Positions 38,367 through 48,265 of a DNA stretch of 64,000 nt are shown piece by piece. Position numbers and translations under genes: made by a program. Where the stretch lies: the NCBI RefSeq assembly GCF_002995785.1, contig NZ_PVXO01000032.1:56640-120639 (forward strand), written 5' to 3'. Position 1 is the stretch's first letter; each line of letters starts with the position of its first letter. The notes beneath the pieces are model-generated. The model ran no database searches and was not told where the DNA came from. It was given only the letters and a program-made list of their open reading frames with translations. Source of the stretch: Clostridium liquoris (lineage in GTDB: Bacteria; Bacillota; Clostridia; Clostridiales; Clostridiaceae).

Positions 38367-39302
38367 ATGAATACAGTAATATCGTTTTTAGAAGCATCTA
38401 TAGTAGCAGGGACGCCTCTTTTATTTGCTACTCTTGGGGAGTTAATATGTGAAAAAGTTGGTAACTTGAATTTAGGTGTAGAAGGTATGATGCTTATGGG
38501 AGCTGTTATTGGCTTTATGGTAGGAATAAATACACAAAGTGCTATGGCTGCAATGATGGCTGCTATGGTTGCAGGAGCTTCTGGAGCTTTAATATATGCT
38601 TTTTTAACTATAAGTTTGAGAGCTAATCAAGTAGTATCAGGACTTACCTTAACCATGTTTGGTACTGGATTTTCTAGCTTTATTGGTAAAAGTTTAGTAG
38701 GACAGGTTGCTCCGGATGCTATAAAAAACTTCTTCAAACCAATTTTTTTACCAGTGCTGGGACACATACCTTTTTTAGGAGAAATATTATTTAGACAAGA
38801 TGTATTTGTGTATGTTGGGTATATTACTGCTATTTTATTAGGAATTTATATGTATAAAACCTCTCAAGGATTGAATTTAAAGGCCATAGGAGAAAATCCT
38901 AAATGTGCTGATGCAGCAGGAATAAATATCACATTATATAAATATATCCATGTATTGTTGGCAGGAGCCCTATGTGGACTAGGAGGTGCGTATCTTTCAT
39001 TGGTATATGTACCAGCATGGCAGGAAAATGTTACAGCAGGCAGGGGATGGATAGCAGTAGCATTGGTTATATTTGTATCCTGGAATCCTTATAAGGCACT
39101 TATAGGTTCTTATGTATTTGGCGGGCTTGATATTATAGGCTTTAGACTTCAAGGATCAAGTATACACATATCACAATATTTAATAGATATGCTTCCATAT
39201 ATAATAACAATAGTGGTTATGGTAGTGGTATCCATGAAGAAATCCTCTAAGAATTCACCACCAAAGGCTTTAAGTGTTCCATATTTTAGAGAAGAAAGAT
39301 AA
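38367..39302 (+). CDS. Nucleoside ABC transporter permease 2
   Basis: 311 residues starting directly after the preceding stop; ribosome binding site AAAGGAGGTAGC. Typical YufQ/NupQ-type permease: LFATLGELICEKVGNLNLGVEGMMLMGA, LRANQVVSGLTLTMFGTG and the loop GENPKCADAAGINI. Last gene of the xpt operon. No clear terminator follows; the next element is an AGAGTACAGAGAACAGATTATAG intergenic repeat unit and then the pyr promoter. Confidence 0.93.
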   Translation: MNTVISFLEASIVAGTPLLFATLGELICEKVGNLNLGVEGMMLMGAVIGFMVGINTQSAMAAMMAAMVAGASGALIYAFLTISLRANQVVSGLTLTMFGTGFSSFIGKSLVGQVAPDAIKNFFKPIFLPVLGHIPFLGEILFRQDVFVYVGYITAILLGIYMYKTSQGLNLKAIGENPKCADAAGINITLYKYIHVLLAGALCGLGGAYLSLVYVPAWQENVTAGRGWIAVALVIFVSWNPYKALIGSYVFGGLDIIGFRLQGSSIHISQYLIDMLPYIITIVVMVVVSMKKSSKNSPPKALSVPYFREER

Positions 39303-39341
39303 TTTTCTCAGAGTACAGAGAACAGATTATAGAAAAAAGGC

Positions 39342-39370
39342 TTGACGCTAAAAAAGAATAGTGATATCAT
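39342..39370 (+). promoter_or_regulatory. Promoter of the pyr operon
   Basis: TTGACG (39342-39347) and TATCAT (39365-39370), 17-base spacer. Confidence 0.8.
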
Positions 39371-39389
39371 TAATTACAATAAAATGTTA

Positions 39390-39484
39390 CCTTTAATGCA
39401 GGTCCTGTGAGACCTAAAAGGATAGTATAGAAGTATCATTGTATAGTATATCTATGCCTTCCTTTATAGGAAGGCATTTTTTAT
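39390..39484 (+). promoter_or_regulatory. PyrR-type attenuator: binding loop plus terminator
   Basis: CTTTAATGCAGGTCC and TGTGAGACCTAAAAGG (39391-39421) match the PyrR-binding hairpin consensus (...AGTCCnGnGAGnCT...). Downstream ATGCCTTCC (39454-39462) pairs with GGAAGGCAT (39469-39477), followed by TTTTTTAT, an intrinsic terminator. In this family PyrR bound to UMP stabilises the first hairpin so that the terminator forms and the pyr genes are off. pyrR itself is not in the window. Confidence 0.85.
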
Positions 39485-39527
39485 ACCTTTAAATTTAGTA
39501 CAGAGATACTAAAAAGGAGGAGATAGT

Positions 39528-40451
39528 ATGTTAAAGGGAAGAAATTTAATTGACCCAATGGATTTTACATTGGAAGAAGTGGAAGAAATACTTAATTTAG
39601 CAGAAAACATATCTAAAAAAAGAGAGGATTATGCACATCTTTGTGATGGCAAAATATTGGCTACTCTATTTTATGAACCAAGTACAAGAACTAGACTTAG
39701 CTTCGAATCAGCTATGCTAAGGTTAGGTGGAAAAGTACTAGGTTTTTCAGAACCTAATTCCAGTTCAGTATCAAAGGGGGAAACTTTAGCAGACACAGTA
39801 AGGGTTGTCAGCTGTTATTCAGATATAATAGCTATGAGACATCCTAAAGAAGGAGCACCAATAGTTGCTGCGGATTATGCTAGTGTTCCTATTATAAATG
39901 CTGGGGATGGAGGACATCAACATCCAACCCAGACTTTAGCAGACTTATTAACAATACGTTCAATAAAAGGAAAATTATCCAATCTTACTATAGGTTTTTG
40001 TGGTGATTTGAAATTCGGGAGAACCGTACATTCACTCATAAAAGCTTTATCAAGATACGAAAATAATAAGTTTATTCTTATCTCACCAAAGGAACTACAA
40101 ATTCCCCAATATATAAAAAGTGAAATATTAGAGAAAAACAATATTGAATTTACTCAAGTAGAGAATTTGGAACAAGTCATAAATAAACTAGATATTTTGT
40201 ATATGACTAGAATACAAAAAGAAAGATTTAATAATGAAGAAGATTATTTAAGACTTAAAGATAGTTATATATTGGATAAAGGGAAGATGGATAGAGCTTC
40301 AAAAGATATGATAGTGCTTCATCCACTACCAAGAGTTAATGAAATAGACTATGAAGTAGATAAGGACGAAAGAGCTTGTTACTTTAAACAGGCCCAATAT
40401 GGAATGTACGCAAGAATGGCTTTGATTTCTAAGCTTTTGGGGGTGATATAA
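39528..40451 (+). CDS. pyrB: Aspartate carbamoyltransferase, catalytic chain
   Basis: 307 residues, ribosome binding site AAAGGAGGAGATAG. Carbamoyl-phosphate site [16 protein letters not shown] (about 46-61), [28 protein letters not shown] (about 128-142), and the aspartate-binding HPLPRVNEI. It makes carbamoyl-aspartate, the first committed pyrimidine step. The gene ends TAATG, where the A of the stop is the first base of the downstream zinc-domain gene. Confidence 0.97.
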   Translation: MLKGRNLIDPMDFTLEEVEEILNLAENISKKREDYAHLCDGKILATLFYEPSTRTRLSFESAMLRLGGKVLGFSEPNSSSVSKGETLADTVRVVSCYSDIIAMRHPKEGAPIVAADYASVPIINAGDGGHQHPTQTLADLLTIRSIKGKLSNLTIGFCGDLKFGRTVHSLIKALSRYENNKFILISPKELQIPQYIKSEILEKNNIEFTQVENLEQVINKLDILYMTRIQKERFNNEEDYLRLKDSYILDKGKMDRASKDMIVLHPLPRVNEIDYEVDKDERACYFKQAQYGMYARMALISKLLGVI

Positions 40452-40627
40452 TGAACAAAAACATCAATCTGCCAGAGAAATTAGAAAATAAAATAAAATG
40501 TAATAATCCTAGATGTATAACCTCAGTAGAAAAATATATTACTCATACTTTTTATCTTGTAAATAGGGAAAAGGGAGAATATAGGTGTAGATATTGTGAT
40601 GAAATAGTAAAGGTTATGGAGGATTAG
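40451..40627 (+). CDS. pyrI: Aspartate carbamoyltransferase regulatory chain reduced to its zinc domain
   Basis: 58 residues, ATG at 40451 overlapping the pyrB stop by one base. The sequence aligns with only the C-terminal zinc domain of Pyr[17 protein letters not shown], then the pair CRYCDE, so the four zinc cysteines are at about 17, 22, 46 and 49. A full PyrI has about 145-155 residues with an N-terminal nucleotide-binding domain, which is absent here; [12 protein letters not shown] corresponds to the linker of full PyrI. The zinc domain is the part that touches the catalytic trimer, so it could still bind and stabilise PyrB but not sense CTP or ATP. It has a clean start, a GGGGGTGATA site and translational coupling, so it does not look like random debris. 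Confidence 0.85.
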   Translation: MNKNINLPEKLENKIKCNNPRCITSVEKYITHTFYLVNREKGEYRCRYCDEIVKVMED

Positions 40628-40630
40628 GCT

Positions 40631-41827
40631 ATGGAAATATTAATAAAAAATTCTAGAGTAGTAGATTGGTCTGGGGATTTTTTAGGTGATGTTTATATAA
40701 GAGATGGAGTAATAGCCCAAATAGGAAGAAACTTGGAGAAGAATTGTAAGACTATAGATGGACATGGAAAGGTTTTAATGCCTTCCTTTATAGATTTACA
40801 TGTACATTTTAGGGATCCAGGTTTCACTTATAAAGAGGATATATTAACAGGAAGTAAAGCTGCTGTGAAGGGAGGATATACTGCAGTAAATCTTATGGCT
40901 AATACCAATCCAGTATGCAGCAGTATGGAAACAGTAAACTATGTATTAAAAAAAGCTAGTGAAATCGGTCTTGTAGATGTGCATCAAGTAGTATCCATAA
41001 CAAAAAATTTTGATGGTAAAACCATATCACATATAGATAATTTAGATTCCTCGGTAAAGGCAATATCTGAGGATGGAAAAGATGTAATGGATAGCAAGGT
41101 CATGTTAAATGCCATGGTAAAAGCTAAGGAAAAAGGAATGGTTGTAATGTGTCATTCTGAAAATCATGAGCTTTCATCTACAGATATGAGACTTTCAGAA
41201 AATACCATGACATGGAGAAATATAACCTTAGCAAAATATACAGGATGTGATACTCACATATCACATGTTAGTACAAAAGAATCTATGGAATATATAATAG
41301 AAGCTAAAAAAGAAGGATACAATATAACTTGTGAAGTAACACCACATCATATAGCATTAACAGACAGCACTAAGTATAAAGTTAATCCACCTATGAGAAA
41401 AGAAGAGGATGTTAAATTCTTAATAAGGGCTATAAAAGGAGGATTTGTAGATGCTATAGCTACAGATCATGCACCTCATACCGAAGAAGATAAAGCTAAT
41501 GGTGCACCAGGTATATCTGGAATAGAAACAGCATTTTCAATATGCTATACAAAGCTTGTTAAAAGTAGAGAAATTAATTTAAGTAAGCTTTCAGAAATAA
41601 TGTCAAAAAGACCTGCTGAAATAATAAAGATGAATAAGGGACAAATAAAAGTAGGTTATGATGGGGATTTGATTCTTATAGATTTGGAAAGGGAATATGA
41701 AATTAATAGTAAAAGCTTCTTGTCTAAAGGGAAAAATACTCCTTTTGACGGTATGAAGGTTTATGGAAAAATAGAAAAAACAATTAAGAGCGGAAAAATA
41801 GTATATGATGATGCAAGGGAGATTTAA
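40631..41827 (+). CDS. pyrC: Dihydroorotase
   Basis: 398 residues, class I type. Metal ligands in DLHVHFRDPG (about 55-64), the catalytic region HSENHEL, and HISHVSTKESM; ATDHAPHTEEDK carries the catalytic aspartate. It cyclises carbamoyl-aspartate to dihydroorotate. Ribosome binding site ATGGAGG lies inside the end of the pyrI-like gene. The N-terminal amidohydrolase strap and the C-terminal PFDGMKVYGKI are typical. Confidence 0.96.
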   Translation: MEILIKNSRVVDWSGDFLGDVYIRDGVIAQIGRNLEKNCKTIDGHGKVLMPSFIDLHVHFRDPGFTYKEDILTGSKAAVKGGYTAVNLMANTNPVCSSMETVNYVLKKASEIGLVDVHQVVSITKNFDGKTISHIDNLDSSVKAISEDGKDVMDSKVMLNAMVKAKEKGMVVMCHSENHELSSTDMRLSENTMTWRNITLAKYTGCDTHISHVSTKESMEYIIEAKKEGYNITCEVTPHHIALTDSTKYKVNPPMRKEEDVKFLIRAIKGGFVDAIATDHAPHTEEDKANGAPGISGIETAFSICYTKLVKSREINLSKLSEIMSKRPAEIIKMNKGQIKVGYDGDLILIDLEREYEINSKSFLSKGKNTPFDGMKVYGKIEKTIKSGKIVYDDAREI

Positions 41828-41830
41828 CAT

Positions 41831-42697
41831 ATGATAATAGATAAGCTATATGAAAGCGTAGAAAATAAGGGACATGTGTGTGTAGGTTTAGATACAAGTT
41901 TAGATTATATACCAAAACATTTTATGAGTAAGTTTGTATCAGAAGAGGAAGCGCTATTTCAGTTTAATAAGGAGATAATAGATGCTACTTTAGATATAGC
42001 TGCATGTTATAAGGTACAGATTGCATATTATGAAGCTTTAGGAATATCAGGACTTATAGCCTATAAGAGAACTTTAGATTATATAAAAGAAAGTAAAGGA
42101 ATAATAATATCAGATATAAAAAGGGGAGATATTGCCAAAACTGCAGAAATGTATGCAAAAGCTCACTTTGAAGGAGATTTTGAAACAGATTTTATAACAG
42201 TAAATCCTTATATGGGATTAGACAGTATAGAACCCTATCTTCCATACTTAAAAAATAAGAATAAGGGATTATTTGCACTAATAAGAACTTCAAATCAGGG
42301 AGCTAAGGATATAGAATTCATAGAAACAAAAGATAATAAGAAAGTATATGAAGCAGTTGGTGAAAAAATACATGATATGGGTAAAGAATTTATTGGTGGA
42401 TGTGGATATAGTGCCATAGGTGGAGTGATAGGATGTACTCATGTAAATGAGGCAATACAGTTGAGGAAAGTACTAAATACTATGTTCTTCTTAATACCTG
42501 GATATGGAGCTCAAGGCGGAAAAGCAGAGGATGTAGCTTTATATCTAAAGAATGGCAATGGAGGAGTTGTAAATTCTTCAAGGGGTATTCTTCTAGCTTA
42601 TAGAAAAGTTGGAGATGAACTGAATTTTGCAGATTGTGCAAGAAAAGAAGCTATAAGAATGAAAGAAGATATAATGAGAGCTGTAAAAGGCATATAG
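41831..42697 (+). CDS. pyrF: Orotidine-5'-phosphate decarboxylase (long type)
   Basis: 288 residues, the long class found in clostridia, actinobacteria and others (short types are ~240). VCVGLDTSLDYIPKH at the start and IISDIKRGDIAKTAEMYA (DxKxxD catalytic set, about 95-112) identify it. It forms UMP from OMP. Only three bases separate it from pyrC. Confidence 0.96.
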   Translation: MIIDKLYESVENKGHVCVGLDTSLDYIPKHFMSKFVSEEEALFQFNKEIIDATLDIAACYKVQIAYYEALGISGLIAYKRTLDYIKESKGIIISDIKRGDIAKTAEMYAKAHFEGDFETDFITVNPYMGLDSIEPYLPYLKNKNKGLFALIRTSNQGAKDIEFIETKDNKKVYEAVGEKIHDMGKEFIGGCGYSAIGGVIGCTHVNEAIQLRKVLNTMFFLIPGYGAQGGKAEDVALYLKNGNGGVVNSSRGILLAYRKVGDELNFADCARKEAIRMKEDIMRAVKGI

Positions 42698-42711
42698 AAT
42701 GGAGAGTTAGA

Positions 42712-43440
42712 ATGGAATATAGAATTGAATGTGTTAAGGATAACAAAAAGGTTTGTGAAAATGTATATAAATTATCCATAAAAGGCAAGTTTGAAGGAAA
42801 TCCTGGTCAGTTTTATATGCTAAGAGCTTGGGATAGAGAGCCCCTATTGAGCAGACCTATAAGCATATACTCCATTGAAAAAGATTGTATAGAATTTTTA
42901 TATGCAGTAGTAGGAGAGGGAACAGAAATATTAAGCAGATTAAAAGAAGGAAATAGCATAAAACTAACAGGCCCACTAGGAAATTATTTCCCGGTAAATA
43001 ATTTGAAGGGTAAGATAGCTGTGGTATCAGGAGGCATAGGTATAGCACCAATGCACGAAGTAGTAAAAAGAATAAAAAATTGTCAGGTAGATTTCTATTG
43101 TGGATTTAGAGATGAAATTTATGGTATTGAAGAATATAAAAATTTTGTAGATAACACTTATATAAGCACTGAATCTGGAGAGCATGGATATAAGGGATAT
43201 GTAACGGAAATAATTAATCCTGAAAAGTATGATGTGGTTTTATGCTGCGGACCAGAGATTATGATGAAAAAAGTTGTGGATATGTGCAAAAAAGTTAATG
43301 TTCCAGTTTATGTTTCTATGGAAAAACACATGGCTTGTGGAGTAGGGGCTTGTCTTGTGTGTACATGTAAAACAAAGCATGGTAATAAGAGAACATGTAA
43401 AGATGGTCCAGTATTTCTAGGAGAAGAGTTGGAGGAATAA
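42712..43440 (+). CDS. pyrK: Dihydroorotate dehydrogenase B, FAD/[2Fe-2S] electron transfer subunit
   Basis: 242 residues from ATG 42712, chosen for the GGAGAG site and because upstream in-frame starts would overlap pyrF by 60 bases. FAD and NAD sites are [10 protein letters not shown] (about 44-53) and [11 protein letters not shown]; the [2Fe-2S] cysteines are in [13 protein letters not shown] and RTCKDGP. It passes electrons from PyrD to NAD+. Confidence 0.95.
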   Translation: MEYRIECVKDNKKVCENVYKLSIKGKFEGNPGQFYMLRAWDREPLLSRPISIYSIEKDCIEFLYAVVGEGTEILSRLKEGNSIKLTGPLGNYFPVNNLKGKIAVVSGGIGIAPMHEVVKRIKNCQVDFYCGFRDEIYGIEEYKNFVDNTYISTESGEHGYKGYVTEIINPEKYDVVLCCGPEIMMKKVVDMCKKVNVPVYVSMEKHMACGVGACLVCTCKTKHGNKRTCKDGPVFLGEELEE

Positions 43441-43441
43441 T

Positions 43442-44335
43442 ATGAAGGTAAATATTTGTGGAGTAGAATTTAAAAATCCGGTGATAGCTGCCTCAGGAAC
43501 TTTTGGATTTGGACAAGAATACAATGAGTTTTATCCAGTTTCAAAATTAGGAGGAATTAGTTCTAAGGGATTAACCATAAATCCTAAAGAAGGAAATGAC
43601 GGAATAAGGGTTTTTGAAACTAGGGGCGGGATGTTAAATAGCGTAGGCCTCCAAAATCCTGGAGTGGATTATTTTATAAAAAATGAGTTACCAGAAATGA
43701 AAAAACTTAATACTGTAATTATAGCCAATGTAGGTGGAGGAGATATAGATAGCTACTTAAATGCAGTAGAGAAAATAAACAATACAGAAGTAGATATGAT
43801 AGAGTTAAACATATCCTGTCCTAATGTAAAGCATGGAGGAATGGCTTTCGGAATAAAGTCACAGGTAGCTTATGAAGTTGTAAAAGAGATAAAAAGCATA
43901 TGTAAGAAGCCTTTAATAGTGAAGTTATCTCCTAATGCTGAAGATATAGTGGATATGGCTGAGAAATGTTGTAATGCAGGAGCAGATGCTCTATCCTTAG
44001 TAAATACTTTTAAAGGTATGGCTATAGACATAAATAAAAAAAAGCCTGTATTTAATAATATTACAGCAGGGCTTTCAGGACCTGCAATAAAACCTATAGC
44101 TTTAAGAATGGTATATGAAGTATGTAAAGCTGTAGATGTGCCAGTAGTTGGTCTTGGTGGAATATGTACTTGGCAGGATGCTATAGAATTTATAATGGCA
44201 GGGGCAAGAGCTATACAGGTAGGAACATGTAATTTTATAAATCCATATGCACCTATAGAAATAATACAGGGAATAGAAGATTATATGAAAAAAGAAGGAA
44301 TAAAAGATTTAGAAGAAATTACAGGAATAATTTAG
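43442..44335 (+). CDS. pyrD: Dihydroorotate dehydrogenase B, catalytic subunit
   Basis: 297 residues, class 1[16 protein letters not shown], the catalytic cysteine in [13 protein letters not shown] (about 131) and [15 protein letters not shown] are all present. It oxidises dihydroorotate to orotate together with PyrK, whose stop codon ends one base before this start. Confidence 0.96.
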   Translation: MKVNICGVEFKNPVIAASGTFGFGQEYNEFYPVSKLGGISSKGLTINPKEGNDGIRVFETRGGMLNSVGLQNPGVDYFIKNELPEMKKLNTVIIANVGGGDIDSYLNAVEKINNTEVDMIELNISCPNVKHGGMAFGIKSQVAYEVVKEIKSICKKPLIVKLSPNAEDIVDMAEKCCNAGADALSLVNTFKGMAIDINKKKPVFNNITAGLSGPAIKPIALRMVYEVCKAVDVPVVGLGGICTWQDAIEFIMAGARAIQVGTCNFINPYAPIEIIQGIEDYMKKEGIKDLEEITGII

Positions 44336-44387
44336 ATGATAGATTGTAAAGAATAAAGAAATAAGGAATAGAAAAGGAGATAAAAAT

Positions 44388-44978
44388 ATGGATAATACAG
44401 ATAAAATGGTTATAGATACTTTAAAGGAATGTGATGCTCTTTTAGAAGGACATTTTTTACTGTCTTCAGGAAGACATAGCAATAGATACTGCCAATGTGC
44501 AAAGCTTTTACAGTATCCAGATAAGGCGGAAAAGGTATTGAAAATTGTAGCGGAAAAATTAAAAAACATTGATTTTGATATTGTTGTTGGTCCAGCTATG
44601 GGAGGAATAGTTGTGTCCTATGAATTGGCCAGACAGTTAGGTAAGCCTGGAATATTTGCAGAAAGACAAGATGGAGAAATGACTTTAAGAAGAGGTTTTG
44701 AAATCAAAAAGGGGCAAAAGGTAGTAATATCAGAAGATGTTATTACTACAGGAAAATCTTCCTTAGAAGTAGCAAAGGTTATTGAAGAATTAGGTGGAGA
44801 AGTAGTTGGGCTATGCTGCATAGTAGATAGAAAAAGTGAAGGGATAGAAATACCTTATCCTATATATAGTGCGGTAAAATTACAAATCAATACTTATGAT
44901 AAGGAAGAATGTCCATTATGTAAGAGCAGAATTCCATATATAAAACCAGGTAGTAGAAATATGAACTTAATAAAGTAA
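44388..44978 (+). CDS. pyrE: Orotate phosphoribosyltransferase
   Basis: 196 residues, ribosome binding site [51 protein letters not shown] and the PRPP loop [17 protein letters not shown] (about 111-127) mark the clostridial PyrE class. It makes OMP from orotate and PRPP. Last gene of the pyr operon. Confidence 0.96.
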   Translation: MDNTDKMVIDTLKECDALLEGHFLLSSGRHSNRYCQCAKLLQYPDKAEKVLKIVAEKLKNIDFDIVVGPAMGGIVVSYELARQLGKPGIFAERQDGEMTLRRGFEIKKGQKVVISEDVITTGKSSLEVAKVIEELGGEVVGLCCIVDRKSEGIEIPYPIYSAVKLQINTYDKEECPLCKSRIPYIKPGSRNMNLIK

Positions 44979-44997
44979 AAGATATAGATAAACTTTT

Positions 44998-45033
44998 AAT
45001 ACCTCAAAGAAGCAGACTTTGAGGTATTTTTCT
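44998..45033 (+). terminator. Terminator of the pyr operon
   Basis: AATACCTCAAAG (44998-45009) and CTTTGAGGTATT (45017-45028) form a perfect 12-pair stem, followed by TTTTTC. Confidence 0.92.
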
Positions 45034-45196
45034 TTGAAAGTTTAATAACATTATGCAATATTAACAAAAATTTATTACTAATTAGCTAACATTTGAGTTA
45101 TAATAAATAATGATTTAATATGATATTAAGTTCACATTATAGTCATTAACCAGTTTTAGGAATAGTTACATAAAAAGTAAAATAGGAGGAATCATT

Positions 45197-45988
45197 GTGG
45201 GTAAGCCAAGTATTTTTAGTAAAGATTATGAGAAAAAGATGAGAAGAAGAAGAGGAATAATAATTTTATCGATATTTGCAGTTATTCTCTTAACCTCAGG
45301 TGCTTGGTTGCTAGGCAAAGTGAAAGTTAAGAGTTTTGTATCAAGTAAAAAAGAAAATATTGAGGATAAGAAAAAAGTGGTTGAAAATAAAAAGAATGAA
45401 AAGAATGCTATTACAGAAGGTAATAAAAACGAAAAGGTATCTAAAGAAACAAAGAAAACAGATGGATATGAAATTAAATTAAGTAATGGAGAAAAAATAA
45501 AATTAGTCTATGAGGAAGAAAATAATGTGAAAAAATTTAAATATATTTATCCATTAGATAGTAAAGTGAAATATGATATAAGTCCTTCCGGTAAAAAAGC
45601 TATAGTTTATGATGAGAAGGTTCAAAAAATTATATCTGTAGATATAAATGGAAAAATTTTAGATATAACTAATACTAAATACGTTTCAACAGATGGCAGC
45701 GTGATTATAAATCATGATGAACAAATACAGGCTAGACCAGACTACATTTGGTGTGATATGCCTAAATTCGTGGATGAAAATAATATAGCTTATGTAAGTC
45801 AATTACCTTGGTTAAATAAAACTACTAAATATATATGGACATATAATATTCCTAATAATACTCATATGAATATTCAAAGTATTTCAGGCGAAGAATTGAC
45901 TATAGATAAACTTAGTGATAAAGGTTTAAAAATTTTAGCAGATGGCAAAACTTTATTTTTAAAGGCTAATGGTGAGGTAACTGAATAA
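45197..45988 (+). CDS. Membrane-anchored extracytoplasmic protein of unknown function
   Basis: 263 residues from a GTG start behind ATAGGAGGAATCATT. A basic N-terminus (KKMRRRRG) precedes one transmembrane helix (GIIILSIFAVILLTSGAWLLG, about 20-40), then a Lys/Glu/Asn-rich spacer (about 50-95) and a C-terminal globular part with repeated beta-propeller-like strands (DISPSGKKAIVYDEKVQKIISVDINGKI), which should lie outside the membrane. It stands alone between the pyr operon and tig. I do not recognise a family with a known role. Confidence 0.7.
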   Translation: MGKPSIFSKDYEKKMRRRRGIIILSIFAVILLTSGAWLLGKVKVKSFVSSKKENIEDKKKVVENKKNEKNAITEGNKNEKVSKETKKTDGYEIKLSNGEKIKLVYEEENNVKKFKYIYPLDSKVKYDISPSGKKAIVYDEKVQKIISVDINGKILDITNTKYVSTDGSVIINHDEQIQARPDYIWCDMPKFVDENNIAYVSQLPWLNKTTKYIWTYNIPNNTHMNIQSISGEELTIDKLSDKGLKILADGKTLFLKANGEVTE

Positions 45989-46192
45989 AAGAAAGGGAAT
46001 TTTCAAAAAAATATTTATTTAAGTAAAATTTATTTGTAAATTCTATGGCATTTGTATATAATTATTAAGGGTAAATTTATATTTTAGTATAAAATATGAA
46101 AATATGTCTATAAGCATATATTAATAATTTAAAATATATGTTATAATATTGTGATTAATATAGCACATCAGGTGACTAGGAGGAATAATATA

Positions 46193-47488
46193 ATGAAAGC
46201 CAATATGGAAAAAATAGAAAAGAATGTTGTTAAGTTAGAAATAACTGTTGAAGCAGAAAAATTTAGTGAAGCTATGAAAAAGGCATATGTAAAAAATGCT
46301 AAGAAATTTAATGTACCTGGATTTAGAAAAGGTAAAGCACCAATGAGTATTATAAAAAGACAGTATGGAGAGGGCGTTTTCTATGAAGATGCTATAAATA
46401 TCTGTTGTGATGATACATATCCAGAAGCATTAAAGGAACATAATATAAAACCTGTAGATTATCCAGAAATAGATATAGTTGAAATTGGAGAAGGTAAGGA
46501 TTTTATATATACAGCAAAAGTAACAGTAGTACCAGAAGTAGAATTAGGAGAATATAAAGGATTAGAAGTTAAGAAGAATACATACGAAGTAAAAGATGAA
46601 GAAATAGATCAGAAATTAAAAGATATGCAGGAAAAGAATGCTAGAATAGAAACTAAGGATGAAAATGCTGTAATAGAAAATGGAAATGTAGCTGTTATCG
46701 ATTTTAAAGGCTTTGTAGATGAAGTAGCTTTTGAAGGTGGAGAAGGTCATGATTATTCACTTGAAATAGGTTCAGGTACATTTATAGATAATTTCGAAGA
46801 TCAGTTAGTAGGACTTAAAAAGGATGAAGAAAAAGATGTAAATGTAAAATTCCCTGAAGAATATGGCAGAGAAGATTTAAATGGAAAAGTTGCAACTTTT
46901 AAGGTAAAAGTTAACGAAATAAAAGTTAAAGAATTACCAGCTATGGATGATGAGTTTGCAAAAGAAGTATCAGAATTTGATACTTTAGTTGAATTAAAAG
47001 CAGACATGAAAAAGAAGATGGAAGAAGAAAATGAATTAAAAATAAAAAGAGAATTTGAAGAAGCAGCTATAGATGCAGCTTGTGAAAATGCAAAAGTTGA
47101 TATACCAGAAGTTATGATTAGAAAAGAAACAGATAATATGTTAAAAGATTTAGAGATGAGACTTAGATATCAAGGACTGGATCTTAACACTTATTATCAA
47201 TACACTAATAGCAGTGAAGAAAAAGTTAGAGAATATATGAAAGATACAGCTGCTAAAAGAGTAAAGACAGAATTAGTGCTTAATGAAATTGCTAAAGCTG
47301 AAAATATAGATGCAACAGAAGAAGAGCTTATGGAAAGAGCTAAGGAAATGGCAAAACAATATGGAGATAAAGAAATAGAAAAAACAACTAAGTTAATAAT
47401 GGATGCTCAAAGATCATTATTAAAAATAGATGTTATAAATGAAAAAGTAATAAAATTATTAGTTGACAGCAGTAAAGTTATAGCATAA
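46193..47488 (+). CDS. tig: Trigger factor, ribosome-associated chaperone
   Basis: 431 residues from ATG 46193, placed by TAGGAGGAATAATAT; the in-frame ATG at 46151 has no such site. The ribosome-binding signature is [22 protein letters not shown] (about 35-56, GFRxGxxP). The FKBP-like prolyl isomerase domain (about 155-245, starting near [14 protein letters not shown]) and the helical C-terminal chaperone arms follow. It shields nascent chains at the exit tunnel, and is placed directly before clpP-clpX as in most Firmicutes. Confidence 0.97.
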   Translation: MKANMEKIEKNVVKLEITVEAEKFSEAMKKAYVKNAKKFNVPGFRKGKAPMSIIKRQYGEGVFYEDAINICCDDTYPEALKEHNIKPVDYPEIDIVEIGEGKDFIYTAKVTVVPEVELGEYKGLEVKKNTYEVKDEEIDQKLKDMQEKNARIETKDENAVIENGNVAVIDFKGFVDEVAFEGGEGHDYSLEIGSGTFIDNFEDQLVGLKKDEEKDVNVKFPEEYGREDLNGKVATFKVKVNEIKVKELPAMDDEFAKEVSEFDTLVELKADMKKKMEEENELKIKREFEEAAIDAACENAKVDIPEVMIRKETDNMLKDLEMRLRYQGLDLNTYYQYTNSSEEKVREYMKDTAAKRVKTELVLNEIAKAENIDATEEELMERAKEMAKQYGDKEIEKTTKLIMDAQRSLLKIDVINEKVIKLLVDSSKVIA

Positions 47489-47494
47489 TATAAA

Positions 47495-47537
47495 TTAAAA
47501 TTAATTGCCAGGAGAGTTTCTGGCAATTAATTTTAAT
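47495..47537 (+). terminator. Hairpin after tig
   Basis: TTAAAATTAATTGCCAG and CTGGCAATTAATTTTAA form a long perfect stem around GAGAGTTT. It lacks a clean T run, so it may be only a partial terminator. Confidence 0.6.
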
Positions 47538-47659
47538 GATATTTAATTTATTTAATTTATTTAATATTATTAAAATATGAATTAGAAGCTATAGTATTAG
47601 GTAATATATCTTTATATAGCCTATACTAAAGTTATGAATGAAAAAGGAGGAGAAGTTTT

Positions 47660-48244
47660 ATGAGTTTAGTTCCAGTTGTTGTTGAACAAACTAATAGAGG
47701 GGAAAGATCTTACGATATTTATTCAAGACTTTTAAAGGATAGAATAATAATGTTATGCGAAGAGGTTAATGATACAACAGCTAGTTTAGTAGTAGCACAA
47801 TTATTATTTCTTGAAGCAGAAGATCCTGACAAGGATATATACTTATATATTAACAGTCCAGGTGGCTCTATAACATCAGGTATGGCTATATATGATACAA
47901 TGCAGTACATCAAACCAGATGTTTCTACTATATGTATTGGAATGGCAGCTTCCATGGGAGCCTTTTTATTGACAGCAGGTGCAAAAGGGAAAAGATATGC
48001 TCTTCCTAATAGTGAAATTATGATACATCAGCCACTAGGAGGATTCCAAGGTCAGGCTACGGATATTGGTATACATGCAGAAAGAATTTTAAATATTAAG
48101 AAAAAGTTAAATACTATTTTTAGTGAAAGAACAGGTCAGCCGTTAGAGGTAATTGAAAAAGACACTGAAAGAGATAACTTTATGGGAGCTGAACAAGCAA
48201 AAGAATATGGATTAATTGATGAAGTAATGGTTAAGAAAAAATAA
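47660..48244 (+). CDS. clpP: ATP-dependent Clp protease, proteolytic subunit
   Basis: 194 residues with the serine protease triad Ser98 (GMAASMGAF), His123 (MIHQPLGG) and Asp172. N-terminal axial loop [25 protein letters not shown] is normal. It forms the tetradecameric chamber that works with ClpX, encoded 22 bases downstream. Ribosome binding site AAAGGAGGAGAAG. Confidence 0.98.
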   Translation: MSLVPVVVEQTNRGERSYDIYSRLLKDRIIMLCEEVNDTTASLVVAQLLFLEAEDPDKDIYLYINSPGGSITSGMAIYDTMQYIKPDVSTICIGMAASMGAFLLTAGAKGKRYALPNSEIMIHQPLGGFQGQATDIGIHAERILNIKKKLNTIFSERTGQPLEVIEKDTERDNFMGAEQAKEYGLIDEVMVKKK

Positions 48245-48265
48245 CCTTTATTGTGAGGTGTAGGT

